Shown here: positions 45,399 through 53,953 of the stretch, piece after piece
Position numbering within the stretch: position 1 is the first letter of the stretch
Layout of the letters: each line of letters opens with the position of its first letter
From: Candidatus Nitrospira kreftii
GTDB lineage: Bacteria; Nitrospirota; Nitrospiria; Nitrospirales; Nitrospiraceae
DNA: 64,000 bases
Direction of reading: 5' to 3'
Assembly (NCBI GenBank): GCA_014058405.1
Contig: CP047423.1
Location: 2,480,001 to 2,544,000, forward strand
Made by a program: the position numbers and the translations under genes
Notes under the pieces: model-generated
Told to the model about the DNA's origin: nothing
Seen by the model: only the letters and a program-made list of their open reading frames with translations
Databases searched by the model: none

Positions 45399-46469
45399 TT
45401 AATGGCTTACGTGAGCGAGAATAGCGCCGGCAATCTCATGGAGCGGCAGAACTTTATCAACCCCTCCTGCCTTGATCGCTTCTTTCGGCATGCCGAACAC
45501 GACACAACTGGCCTCATCCTGAGCGATCGTGAATGCGCCGGCCTGTTTCATCGTCAACATTTCTTTCGCGCCGTCGCCACCCATCCCCGTAAGAATCACC
45601 CCGACGGCATTGGCCCCGGCATACTGAGCGACGGACGCAAACATCACATCCACCGATGGACGGTGACGATTCACCGGTTGGTCTTGATTGATCCGAACCG
45701 TGTAGCGGGCCCCGCTCCGGACCAGTGTCATGTGATAGTTTCCCGGCGCAATGAGAGCGTGCCCGGGGAGGACGCTGTCACCGTCTTCCGCCTCTTTCAC
45801 CGCGATCCGACACAGACTATTCATCCGCTCCGCCCATGTCTTAGTAAACCGCTCCGGCATGTGTTGGGTGATCAGAATCGGTGGGGTATTGGGCGGAAGC
45901 ACTTCCAACACATCTTTTACGGCCTCGGTGCCGCCGGTCGAGGATCCGATGGCGATGATCGTATCGGTCGTCTTGATCATCGCCGTTCGTGAAGCGTCGT
46001 TCGTGAAGTGTGAAGCGTCCGACTCCGAAGACGAGCTACGCTTCACGAGATACGCTTCACGTTTTACGTTGGCTTGTGCGGCAGCCTTCACCTTAGCAAT
46101 GAGATCCTGTGCAATCTCGTCCATTCCTTCTCGGAGATCGATCTTCGGCTTTGTAATGAAGTCCACCGCCCCCAACTCCAGCGCGCGCAAGGTCGTCTGA
46201 CAGCCGGCCTCCGTCAGTGAGCTCACCATCACAACCGGCATCGGATGTCCACGCATCAGCTTTTCAAGGAAAGTCAGACCATCCATTTTCGGCATTTCGA
46301 CATCAAGCGTCAGCACGTCAGGATTCAGCGCTTTGATCTTCTCCCGCGCAATGAACGGATCCGGGGCGGCACCGACCACCTCAATATCCGGATCCTTTGC
46401 GAGCAACGCAGCGAGCACTTGCCGCATGAGCGCCGAGTCATCAACCGTCAGGACGCGAATTTTCTTCAT
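45399..46469 (-). CDS. cheB: chemotaxis response regulator methylesterase CheB with repeat-derived linker
   Basis: The 356-residue protein starts [20 protein letters not shown] (receiver; Asp56 in [12 protein letters not shown]) and has a methylesterase domain with the Ser in [12 protein letters not shown], the His in [12 protein letters not shown] and the Asp in [10 protein letters not shown]. It removes methyl groups from chemoreceptors. The linker between the domains ([20 protein letters not shown], then FTNDASRTA) is encoded by a GAAGC-type heptad repeat (45987-46070). The ATG at 46469 is chosen since the receiver starts there; 27 upstream codons again read the repeat beyond it. Confidence 0.95.
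   Translation of the reverse strand: MKKIRVLTVDDSALMRQVLAALLAKDPDIEVVGAAPDPFIAREKIKALNPDVLTLDVEMPKMDGLTFLEKLMRGHPMPVVMVSSLTEAGCQTTLRALELGAVDFITKPKIDLREGMDEIAQDLIAKVKAAAQANVKREAYLVKRSSSSESDASHFTNDASRTAMIKTTDTIIAIGSSTGGTEAVKDVLEVLPPNTPPILITQHMPERFTKTWAERMNSLCRIAVKEAEDGDSVLPGHALIAPGNYHMTLVRSGARYTVRINQDQPVNRHRPSVDVMFASVAQYAGANAVGVILTGMGGDGAKEMLTMKQAGAFTIAQDEASCVVFGMPKEAIKAGGVDKVLPLHEIAGAILAHVSH
45987..46070. repeat. heptad inverted repeat inside cheB coding sequence
   Basis: The units TTCGTGAAGCG, TTCGTGAAGTG, TGAAGCGTCC and the inverted CGCTTCACGAG, ACGCTTCACG run through codons ~134-161 of cheB. The reading frame stays open through the palindrome. Confidence 0.8.
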
Positions 46470-46490
46470 GGTTAACCCAGCATCTCGTCG

Positions 46491-46559
46491 TTCGTGAAAC
46501 GTATCTCGTGAAGCGTGAAGCGTCCAATTCCGGAACGAAATACGCTTCACGTTTCACGC
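46491..46559. repeat. solo heptad inverted repeat before cheB, GAAGC type
   Basis: Units TCGTGAAACG, TATCTCGTGAAGCG, TGAAGCGTCC face ACGCTTCACGTTTCACG in the gap between cheD and cheB. It lies just upstream of the cheB start. Confidence 0.78.
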
Positions 46560-46576
46560 GTCCCGTTCCTCGCCGC

Positions 46577-47245
46577 TCAGAACAGCGTCACATCGTCCTC
46601 CACCGGTTTGCCCACGATTTGAATCTTCGTCGCATATTCCTGTTCGCGCTCCGCGATGGTCTTGTTCTTCAGCCGTTCGATCCGTTTCATCAGGACACGG
46701 CCTGATTCAGTGAAGTAATAGACTTTCCGTGGACACACATCTCCTAAGTCGGTTTTTATCGGTTTCAGACCTTCCGTTTTGAGAAAGCCTAATACCCACT
46801 CGGCATTTCTAGCACCGACATCGATATTGCCTTCATAGATCTTCCCGGCACCGAACAACTTCACCTCCAGCCGGCGCTTCATGCCCCCCAGCTTCAGAAT
46901 TTCATTGATCAACGACTCCATCGCATAGGATCCATATCTGGTCGATTCCCCCCATGAGTCGTTCCCGCCCTCTTTGGGTTTCGGCAACATAAAGTGATTC
47001 ATTCCACCCACGCCGACGACCGGATCTCGAATACAGGCTGAAATGCAGGACCCGAGCACGGTGTACACAATCATCGGGCTGGCGCTGACAAAAAACTCTC
47101 CCGGCAAAATCGCGGCGATCTCATGCGGAAACCGGCCATCGCGCATGCGGCGAATATGCGAGAACGCACTAGCGTCATCCGTGGAGCCGGCTTGGCCGTG
47201 AGGTGAGCGTGAAGCGTGAAGCGTATCTCGTGAAGCGTTTGCCAT
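46577..47245 (-). CDS. cheD: chemoreceptor glutamine deamidase CheD
   Basis: The 222-residue protein contains TVLGSCISACIRDPVVGVGG with the catalytic Cys and GMNHFMLPKPKEG with the catalytic His, the marks of CheD, which deamidates receptor glutamines. The first ~14 residues (MANASRDTLHASRSPH) are encoded by a heptad repeat arm; the true start may instead be ATG at 47146 (MRDGRFPHEIAAIL), though neither has a strong ribosome site. It follows a disrupted S23-like gene by 2 bp. Confidence 0.92.
   Translation of the reverse strand: MANASRDTLHASRSPHGQAGSTDDASAFSHIRRMRDGRFPHEIAAILPGEFFVSASPMIVYTVLGSCISACIRDPVVGVGGMNHFMLPKPKEGGNDSWGESTRYGSYAMESLINEILKLGGMKRRLEVKLFGAGKIYEGNIDVGARNAEWVLGFLKTEGLKPIKTDLGDVCPRKVYYFTESGRVLMKRIERLKNKTIAEREQEYATKIQIVGKPVEDDVTLF
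47205..47240. repeat. heptad repeat arm, left side of S23 cassette 2
   Basis: Plus-strand units GTGAAGC, GTGAAGC, GTATCTC, GTGAAGC, GTTTGCC in strict 7-bp phase. The right arm at 47604-47630 has inverted units. The arm is read as the start of cheD in the current annotation. Confidence 0.78.
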
Positions 47246-47247
47246 GA

Positions 47248-47602
47248 CTAGAGTTTCTTAATCAGGTTTCGAAGCATTCTTGTCTCATGATCAAGTTGTT
47301 CCACCAAGCGACGACCCTCAATCTGACCTAGATAGCCAAGGTCACCTGCAATCTCCACTTGAGTCTCCAGTTCAGCGCAAGAACCCAGAGCCATATAGAG
47401 AAACTGCCTGTACTCTTTGTTGTGAACTCTGTTGAACCCTTCCGCCACATTCGATGTAATGGAGACCGACGCTCTCCGCATCTGTGCCGTCAAGCCATAC
47501 ACCTCGTCCTTAGGAAAGAGGGCCGTTGCACGATAGACTCCCAGCACAATATCTTTTTCCCAGTTTCCAGACTTCCAGATCTCGAAAGTTTACAATCTTC
47601 AT
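47248..47602 (-). pseudogene. S23/Avd-like four-helix-bundle protein, cassette 2, frameshifted
   Basis: From ATG at 47600-47602 the frame reads MKIVNFRDLEVWKLGK and then shifts at the A5 run (T5 on the plus strand, 47554-47558). Dropping one A continues DIVLGVYRATALFPKDEVYG, LTAQMRRASVSITSNVAEGF and ends at 47248. The protein pattern is that of the S23/Avd-like family and is similar in layout to the gene at 29504. Either the gene is broken by a 1-nt insertion or translation starts late at GTG 47548-47550. It lies between cheR and cheD within heptad arms. Confidence 0.8.
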
Positions 47603-47603
47603 A

Positions 47604-47630
47604 CGCTTCACGAGCGACTCTTCACGTCTC
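47604..47630. repeat. heptad repeat arm, right side of S23 cassette 2
   Basis: Plus-strand units GCTTCAC, GAGCGAC, TCTTCAC in 7-bp phase, inverted relative to the left arm at 47205-47240. The cheR stop (47622-47624) lies inside the array. Confidence 0.75.
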
Positions 47631-48446
47631 CTTCCAGTAAATCGTGGGAGCCACGGTCTTGAAGGGGTGCGTGACCCACTGCAGACTCTCGGAATGTCCG
47701 ATGAACAAATGTCCTCCAGGCTTGAGATACCGATAGAACTTGTTGACGAGTTTTTCCTGCGTGGGACGGTCGAAATAAATCATCACGTTTCGGCAAAAGA
47801 TAAGATCCAGCGGACTCTTAATCGGATACTGGTCGTCCATCAAATTGAGTCGTCGAAATCGGATCATGGTGGTCAGATGAGGCTTGACCTTCAGAAGGCA
47901 TTCACTCGTCCCACGTCCGCGCAGGAAATGGCGTCTGACGATTTCAGGCGATACCTCACGGACCCGTTCCGCGTCATAGACTCCCTCCGCAGCCTTGGCC
48001 AACACTCGGGTAGATAGATCGGTGGCCAGAATCTTGAAGTCCCACTCGCCCGGATCAGACACTCCGTCCTGCAATGTCATCGCGATGGTATAAGGCTCTT
48101 CCCCTGTCGAACAGGCAGAAGACCAGATCCGAATCCGTTTCTGCTGTGCCAGCTCGGGAAGAATCCGCTCACGCAGAAAATCAAAATGCTTCGGCTCTCT
48201 GAAAAAGTCGGTTTTATTCGTGGAGATCAGATCCAACATGCGAGTGAATTCCTCCTTCGAGGAATCAGTCGTAACCCGATCATAGTATTCGGCGAATGTC
48301 GCCAACCCGAGATCCCGGAGGCGCTTTGAAAGCCGAGAAGCTAGAAGAGTCTGTTTTTGATCGCCGAGCGAGATCCCGCTTTCGTCGTAGATGAGCTTGC
48401 GGAAACGAAGAAACTCATCAGATGTGATGCCATAGTCCATACTCAA
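47622..48446 (-). CDS. cheR: chemoreceptor methyltransferase CheR
   Basis: The 274-residue enzyme starts MSMDYGITSDEFLRFRKLIY and has NKTDFFREPKHFDFL, the SAM loop RIWSSACSTGEEPYTIAM, and IFCRNVMIYFDRPTQEKLVN, typical of CheR, which methylates receptor glutamates. Two receptors encoded in this window end in a CheR-tether-like motif. Its last codons reach into the heptad array. The 363 bp upstream to the receptor gene hold no gene. Confidence 0.95.
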   Translation of the reverse strand: MSMDYGITSDEFLRFRKLIYDESGISLGDQKQTLLASRLSKRLRDLGLATFAEYYDRVTTDSSKEEFTRMLDLISTNKTDFFREPKHFDFLRERILPELAQQKRIRIWSSACSTGEEPYTIAMTLQDGVSDPGEWDFKILATDLSTRVLAKAAEGVYDAERVREVSPEIVRRHFLRGRGTSECLLKVKPHLTTMIRFRRLNLMDDQYPIKSPLDLIFCRNVMIYFDRPTQEKLVNKFYRYLKPGGHLFIGHSESLQWVTHPFKTVAPTIYWKET

Positions 48447-48809
48447 TCCATCCCGCGAGATCGGAGCGGCGGTTCGGTCTCCCTACTGACTACTGCTACT
48501 GCCGAGTCCTGGCTTTATCGGTTGGTTGGTATCGATTCTTGATGTTGAAACGACCTGTGAAATTTTGGACTTCTCCGAACGGCCGACATGGCCAAGGAGT
48601 ATCGGAGAGCCTCACATATGGAAAGGCGGCCGCCGGTCTGAGCAGAACTCATAGGCAAGAAAGAAACAGCATATCAATCACTTACATAGCAGCATCCTTT
48701 TGAAAGGAGGTCTTGGTGTATTCGTCCTCCATCGACATCACCTACAGGGCCTCCTGCTTCGTCCCGACCGCCACCGATTCGACGACATGCGTGGACATCT
48801 CTGCCTCGT
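48447..48809. other. 363-bp region without a supported gene
   Basis: Between cheR and the downstream end of the first receptor gene there is no convincing open frame on either strand. A GAAAGGAGGTC purine stretch at about 48698 looks like a ribosome site on the plus strand but is not followed by a plausible gene. It may carry the cheR promoter. Confidence 0.5.
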
Positions 48810-51566
48810 TCAGAACTCCTCAAACTCCTCACTCGTGCCGCGACGCTCCAGTCCATTGGCGACCGCTAGAGTCTTGACCGGTTTCCCGGTCATCCGTGGA
48901 CTCGAGGTTGTCCCAGCAGCCCGGACTGGCGGCATGGGCACGAGACGGGGACTATCGCGTTTTTTCCCCACACCACTCAATTTCGTCGGCTCGCGTTCCG
49001 CAACCTTGAACACTTCAATTTGATGTTTTAATTCCTTGGCTTGGTCCTTCATGGATTGGCTGGCGCTGGTGGTTTCTTCCACGAGGGCAGCGTTGTGTTG
49101 CGTGGTTTCATCCATTTGCATGATTGCCTTGTTCACCTCATCGATACCACTCGCCTGCTCTTGCGAAGCCGCGCTGATCTCAGCGATGATATCGCTGACG
49201 CGCTTGACCGAGGTGACGATCTCGTCCAGCGTCTTGCCGGATTGATCCACCAGCTCGGTCCCTTCACTCACCCGTTGAATCGACTCGTTGATCAAGTCCT
49301 TGATCTCTTTTGCCGCGGTCGCCGAACGCTGCGCCAGATTCCGCACTTCCGTCGCCACTACGGCAAACCCTCGCCCATGTTCCCCCGCTCGCGCTGCTTC
49401 CACAGCCGCGTTCAAGGCCAAGAGGTTCGTCTGGAAGGCGATCTCGTCGATCACCGTGATGATGTCGGCGATCTTCTTGCTGCTCTGGTTGATCTCCCCC
49501 ATCGCCTGAACCGCTCGAGCAGTCACGGAGCCACCCTTCTCGGCCACATCACGGGCCGCCGCGGCCAGCTGATTCGCCTGCTTGGCGTTGTCGGCGTTCT
49601 GTTTCACCGTGCTCGTCATCTCTTCCATCGACGCGGAGGTCTCTTCCAATGCTGAGGCCTGCTCGCTCGTCCGTTCTGCAAGATCTTCGTTTCCGTTCGT
49701 AATCTCTTCCGCCCCGGTCGAGACGCTATCGACCACCTCACGCACGGTCGAGATGGTCGTGGCAAGATTCTGAAGGGCCAGGTTTAAGCTGGTTTTCATT
49801 TGTTCGAATTCACCCTGATAGACGCCCGTCATATTCTTGGTGAGGTCATTAATTGCCAGGGCAGTGAGGACTCCCTGCGCCTCACGCAGCGGTTGCGTAA
49901 CGGATTCCAACAACCGATTGACACCATCCGCTAGCTCCCGCGACGAGCCCGTAAACAAGTCGGTCTCCATCCGCTGCGATAGCTGTCCCACTGCTGCCGC
50001 CTTGATCAGCTGCTCTACCTCTACCAGAGCCTGTTTCTGCTCAGTGATGTTCGTGGCAAGCATGATGACCTTGAAGGGCCTCCCGACCTCGTCCATGACC
50101 GGTGTATAGCCGGCCTGAAACCATACTGTTTTCCCACTTTTGGCAAGAAATTTGTACTGGTTCGCATCATGCTCGCCGCGCTCCAATTTTTCCCAGAACA
50201 CGCGATACTCAGGCGTGCCGCTGTACGCCGGATCGACGAAGGTATTGTGGTGTTTGCCGGTGAGTTCGTCCAAGCGGTAATCCATCGTCTTTAGGAAAAA
50301 GGCATTCGCCGTTTGGATGCGGCCCTTAAGATCAAACTCGATGGTCGCGTACGATTTATCGATCGCGTCGATAATCCCTTTCATGTTGTGGCGCGCAATT
50401 TCGTACTCCGTAATGTCGTATCGGACACCCAGATATTTTCGGGGTTTCCCATCCGGGCCCATAATTGGCTTGATCACCGCATCGACATAGTAGGGAGTGC
50501 CGTCCTTGGCTCGGTTCTTGATGACACCACGAAAAATCTTCCCCTGACCGATCGTGTGCCACATCTGCTTGAAAACCTCCTTGGGCATGTCCGCATGGCG
50601 CGTGATACTATGGGGCTTGCCGAGTAATTCTTCTCTAGAATACTTCGAGACCTCGACATATTTATCATTGGCGGTCAGAATGTCGCCCTTGAGGTTCGCC
50701 TCCGAGACGATGCTCGTCGTGTTCATGATCTCGACCCGGGCATTCATCTCCTCGATGGCTTCTTGCTGTTTGACCATCGACTGCTCCAGCGCCTCTCCCA
50801 TCTGATTGAAGGCCTGCGCCAACCGCCCCACCTCATCCTTTGTCGTGACCGTTGAGCGCGTGTTCAACTTCCCACTACCGAGTTGCTGAGCCGCTTCCAG
50901 CACATCCAATAGGTTTGCGGTAATGCATCGAGCAATAAGCAACCCAAAGCCGATTCCCACGATGCTGGCGCCCAAGACGAAGAGACCTAAGGTAAGAGTC
51001 ATGCTCTGTGTCAAGTCATGGGTCGCTAGAAACGCATCCTTCGCTTGCATTTCATTTTCTCCGACCAGCCCCATGATTGCGGCGGAGAGTGTTTGGAGTT
51101 TCGGCTCCAGTTCGTGTTCGTGAAGTTCAAATGCGGCATCCTTACTGAAGTTGTCGCTGAGCTGCACTACCTTTGCGCGAATGTCTTTGTAGCTCGACCA
51201 CTCGGATTGAAATCGTTCAAAGTGCTTGCGCTCCGGTTCAGAAACAAGCAGAGGAGCATAGGACGGCACGAACTGCTCGATTTGCGCATCAAGACTGGCG
51301 ATGTCTTTTACGAGTTGCGCCCTGGTGGCGCTGTCTTGGACAAGGATATGCGACAGTATCAGGGCATCCATTCGTTGTGTACGGTCGCGCAAGTCGCCAA
51401 GCAGCATAATCGAGATCACATTCGTCTTATAAATAAATTCGCTTTGCTCACCCAGCACACTCATTCCCTTGATCGAAAGTCCCGTCGTGATGGTCATGAT
51501 CACCACGAACAGGCCGATGTTGATCATCAGCTTGGTCTTGGTGCTGAGGTCCTTGATTCTGTTCAT
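48810..51566 (-). CDS. methyl-accepting chemotaxis protein with two PAS domains
   Basis: The 918-residue receptor has a membrane helix ([20 protein letters not shown]), a periplasmic four-helix ligand domain, a second helix ([20 protein letters not shown] near 200), a HAMP domain, two PAS domains (about 290-395 and 400-515) and a long coiled signalling tip ([20 protein letters not shown]). The C-terminus is SEEFEEF, a CheR/CheB tether-like aromatic-x-x-aromatic end. It may sense both an external signal and an internal redox or ligand signal. It lies upstream of cheR. Confidence 0.93.
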   Translation of the reverse strand: MNRIKDLSTKTKLMINIGLFVVIMTITTGLSIKGMSVLGEQSEFIYKTNVISIMLLGDLRDRTQRMDALILSHILVQDSATRAQLVKDIASLDAQIEQFVPSYAPLLVSEPERKHFERFQSEWSSYKDIRAKVVQLSDNFSKDAAFELHEHELEPKLQTLSAAIMGLVGENEMQAKDAFLATHDLTQSMTLTLGLFVLGASIVGIGFGLLIARCITANLLDVLEAAQQLGSGKLNTRSTVTTKDEVGRLAQAFNQMGEALEQSMVKQQEAIEEMNARVEIMNTTSIVSEANLKGDILTANDKYVEVSKYSREELLGKPHSITRHADMPKEVFKQMWHTIGQGKIFRGVIKNRAKDGTPYYVDAVIKPIMGPDGKPRKYLGVRYDITEYEIARHNMKGIIDAIDKSYATIEFDLKGRIQTANAFFLKTMDYRLDELTGKHHNTFVDPAYSGTPEYRVFWEKLERGEHDANQYKFLAKSGKTVWFQAGYTPVMDEVGRPFKVIMLATNITEQKQALVEVEQLIKAAAVGQLSQRMETDLFTGSSRELADGVNRLLESVTQPLREAQGVLTALAINDLTKNMTGVYQGEFEQMKTSLNLALQNLATTISTVREVVDSVSTGAEEITNGNEDLAERTSEQASALEETSASMEEMTSTVKQNADNAKQANQLAAAARDVAEKGGSVTARAVQAMGEINQSSKKIADIITVIDEIAFQTNLLALNAAVEAARAGEHGRGFAVVATEVRNLAQRSATAAKEIKDLINESIQRVSEGTELVDQSGKTLDEIVTSVKRVSDIIAEISAASQEQASGIDEVNKAIMQMDETTQHNAALVEETTSASQSMKDQAKELKHQIEVFKVAEREPTKLSGVGKKRDSPRLVPMPPVRAAGTTSSPRMTGKPVKTLAVANGLERRGTSEEFEEF

Positions 51567-51703
51567 CCTGCCCCCCTGCTATCTGGAAAGATCGCCAATA
51601 GAAGGAAGTTCATCAATATAAAAGGCGCATCCGAAAGGCTCAGATGCGAGCACTTCCGAGTGCGCCTTCTACTGACAGGTCTCTCTCCTGCCCGCCCAGG
51701 CGA

Positions 51704-51720
51704 TCGGGCCTGACGCCCGA
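51704..51720. other. short hairpin upstream of the first receptor gene
   Basis: TCGGGC (51704-51709) and GCCCGA (51715-51720) form a 6-bp stem with loop CTGAC. The 313-bp gap 51567-51879 between the receptor and the ISL3 element otherwise holds only the heptad repeat and no gene. Confidence 0.4.
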
Positions 51721-51800
51721 CCTATACGTGTTGACGTGCTATAGACCTATCGGATGAGAATAGAAAATCTTGAGCGTCGGCGGGGGGAACGGGAGGTTAC

Positions 51801-51870
51801 AAGTTTCAGGTTTCGAGTTTCATGTTGTCGGAAAACTGGAAACTTTGAACTTGAAACATGAAACCTGAAA
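51801..51870. repeat. solo heptad inverted repeat beside ISL3, GAAAC type
   Basis: Units AAGTTTC, AGGTTTC, GAGTTTC, ATG face GAAACTT, TGAACTT, GAAACAT, GAAACCT, GAAAC. The ISL3 target duplication begins directly after it, so the IS landed at the edge of this repeat. Confidence 0.8.
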
Positions 51871-51879
51871 CCCAAATGT

Positions 51880-53184
51880 GGCGCTTCCGGGTTTAGCATG
51901 GGTACAGATCGAGACCGCCGCAGTGGAAGTAGATGGCTGTCTTGAAGTTCTCGGTGTTGCGGCAGCCGCAGGCCATGCTCTTAATCTTCTGAATCTGGCT
52001 ATTGAGTCCTTCGCTCATTGCGTTGGTGACCGGATGCTGGTAATAGGTCAGGATGTTGTCGATGTGTCGACGAATCGTCTCGGCCGCTTTGCGAATCGGC
52101 TTCAGCTGACAGTGTGTCGCCCAGAAGTACCACCGCCTCCAGAATTTCAAGCCTGATGCGGGGTAGACATAGTGCCACAGACGGCGCAAGGCCTCTTTGA
52201 TGGCCCACGCCCGCCCGACTTTCAACTCCTGGCGCTTCAGTACCGCAAACTCGTCACGCCGCCGTTCCGGCACGTTCTCCCGACTGTACAGCCAGAGGTA
52301 CCGGCTGCCCTTGAGCGTCTCGTCGCCTGACGCCATCAGCTCCCGATGCTCCTGCTTGCGGACCGTGTCCACCGCTTTCCCAACATGCCCCATGATATGG
52401 AAGCGGTCGAAGACGATCTTCTCGGCGGCCTCAGGCACCCGCGCTTGGGTCGCCAGGATATAGGGGGCCCACATATCCATCGCCACCGCCTCGATCCCGC
52501 CGAGTTGCTCCTGCGTCAGCCCCGCGTAGTAGCCGTCCAGGCTCTCCTGCCTCCGACCTTCGGCAATATGCTCCACGGTCCCCGCGTCTAAGTCGCAGAC
52601 CAGCGTCAAATACTTGTGCCCCTTGGCCACCGCCTTCTCATCGACTCCGATTTGCCGCACCATCTTTGGAGCTTTGCGCTGCCGCCCTCGCTTGACCGCA
52701 CGCGCCATGATGCCCCAGGCCTCATCCCAGCTGACCCGCAAGATCTTCGTAGCTCCCGTCACGTCGCATTGCCCCAGCACATCGATGGCCAGGCGCTCGA
52801 ACAGGAGCGTGAACCGCGACCGCGGTTCCGCCCATGGCACCACCACCTGCACCGCACCATGCTCGCCGCAGGCCACGCGAGGGATACGCGCGTGCAGGTA
52901 GGTCTGGAATTGACAACTGTCCAAGTGGCGCCAGGTCCGTGCTTCGGCGTGGTCGTAGAGTGGCAACGCCTTCGCGCAGTGCGGGCACACCCACGCCGCA
53001 TCCTCCGAATGCTCGGCCCACACGTCCACGCGTTGTCCTGCCACGTCCAAACTCACGCGACTCACGGTCCACGGCGACTGCAGGCCCAACAGATACTGAT
53101 AGAGCGCGGTGTCTTGCATGACGGCCTCCTTGTAAGGCCACCATGCTACCCCGTCACCCTACCCACGGGAAACCCGGAAGCGCC
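51880..53184 (-). mobile_element. ISL3-family insertion sequence, intact, with 8-bp target duplication
   Basis: The 1305-bp element has terminal inverted repeats that begin GGCGCTTCCGGGTTT at both ends (15 bp perfect, 22 of 25 matching) and is flanked by the direct repeat CCAAATGT (51872-51879 and 53185-53192). ISL3 elements make 8-bp duplications, so both ends are exact. It carries a single full transposase gene. Confidence 0.93.
51893..53119 (-). CDS. ISL3-family transposase
   Basis: The 408-residue protein has an N-terminal zinc-finger-like segment (VCPHCAKALPLYDH, then ARIPRVACGEHG), a helix-turn-helix region (ILRVSWDEAWGIMARAVKRG) and a DDE catalytic core (IGVDEKAVAKGHKY with the first Asp, VAMDMWAPYI with the second, and the Glu in NAMSEGLNSQIQ). 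All are typical of ISL3 elements. It has a GGAGG site just before the start. The frame is intact, so it should be functional. Confidence 0.94.
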   Translation of the reverse strand: MQDTALYQYLLGLQSPWTVSRVSLDVAGQRVDVWAEHSEDAAWVCPHCAKALPLYDHAEARTWRHLDSCQFQTYLHARIPRVACGEHGAVQVVVPWAEPRSRFTLLFERLAIDVLGQCDVTGATKILRVSWDEAWGIMARAVKRGRQRKAPKMVRQIGVDEKAVAKGHKYLTLVCDLDAGTVEHIAEGRRQESLDGYYAGLTQEQLGGIEAVAMDMWAPYILATQARVPEAAEKIVFDRFHIMGHVGKAVDTVRKQEHRELMASGDETLKGSRYLWLYSRENVPERRRDEFAVLKRQELKVGRAWAIKEALRRLWHYVYPASGLKFWRRWYFWATHCQLKPIRKAAETIRRHIDNILTYYQHPVTNAMSEGLNSQIQKIKSMACGCRNTENFKTAIYFHCGGLDLYPC

Positions 53185-53194
53185 CCAAATGTTT

Positions 53195-53953
53195 TCAGAT
53201 ATCTTCGCGGAGCACCTGTTCAATCTTGTGTCGAAGAAGCCCCAGATCTTTCGACTGAAACGAAGACTTCGTTTTCTCCAGCACCTCGACCGTGCTCTGC
53301 AGTGCCTCTTGATATGCCGTAAGCCGTGGACATTGCATCATGCGGCAGACATCCGTCGGTTTCTCGACACTCCCTTTCGCTTGGCTTGTCATGACAGACC
53401 GAATCCCAGCGGACAACAGAGCCATATTTCCGACACTCTGAGAGAGGAATGCTTCGAGCGACCAAGCGAGATTCGTCTGGTTTGCCATGGTTCCTGCTCG
53501 ATTCATGATCTCCCGCACATGATCGACCGAAGTCCCTTGGCGATCGACTTCGTCTCGGGCCACTTCGGTCATGCGCAAGTACCGGGCCTTTTCGACAGCT
53601 TGATTCACCGATCGGAGTAATTCCAACCAATCAACCGGCTTGAGGAGATAATCAGAGAACGCAAACCGGAGCGCCTCAACCGCTGTTTGAACTGAAGGAT
53701 AGCCGGTCACCAGCACGATCGAAAGAGTGGGAAAACGGGCCCGCACATCCCGAAGAAATTCGAACTCCATGTTGCCGGGCATACGGATATCGGAAATAAG
53801 CGCATCATGCTGGCTCGTCAACAGCCGACTCGCTTCCTCTGAATCCTTCGCGCAATCACAGTGATAGCCTTCCTGCTCCAACAACTTCGCAGTGGCGCTG
53901 CGGAAGGTATCTTCATCGTCGGCAAGCAGGATCCGTGATGACTCAGTGTTCAT
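53195..53953 (-). CDS. response regulator paired with the multi-PAS kinase
   Basis: The 252-residue protein starts MNTESSRILLADDEDTFRSA and has a receiver (Asp of ALISDIRMPGN; Thr in LVTGYPS; Lys in YLLKPVDW) followed by a helical region of unknown type (residues ~125-250) with no DNA-binding motif seen. ATG at 53953 is chosen because GGAGGTT lies upstream; it overlaps the kinase stop by 11 bp. The ISL3 insertion sits 3 bp beyond its stop codon, so any downstream genes are separated from it. Confidence 0.87.
   Translation of the reverse strand: MNTESSRILLADDEDTFRSATAKLLEQEGYHCDCAKDSEEASRLLTSQHDALISDIRMPGNMEFEFLRDVRARFPTLSIVLVTGYPSVQTAVEALRFAFSDYLLKPVDWLELLRSVNQAVEKARYLRMTEVARDEVDRQGTSVDHVREIMNRAGTMANQTNLAWSLEAFLSQSVGNMALLSAGIRSVMTSQAKGSVEKPTDVCRMMQCPRLTAYQEALQSTVEVLEKTKSSFQSKDLGLLRHKIEQVLREDI

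Noticed and set aside
29504..47602. Diversity-generating retroelement based on Avd-like genes
   Set aside because: No reverse transcriptase, template repeat or variable repeat was found near either S23/Avd-like gene.
48698..49023. Plus-strand frame after a purine-rich ribosome-site-like stretch
   Set aside because: It is antisense to the receptor gene and ends without a recognisable protein.
52616..53620. Plus-strand open frame of about 334 codons
   Set aside because: It spans the antisense strand of the ISL3 transposase and the response regulator, crossing an IS boundary.
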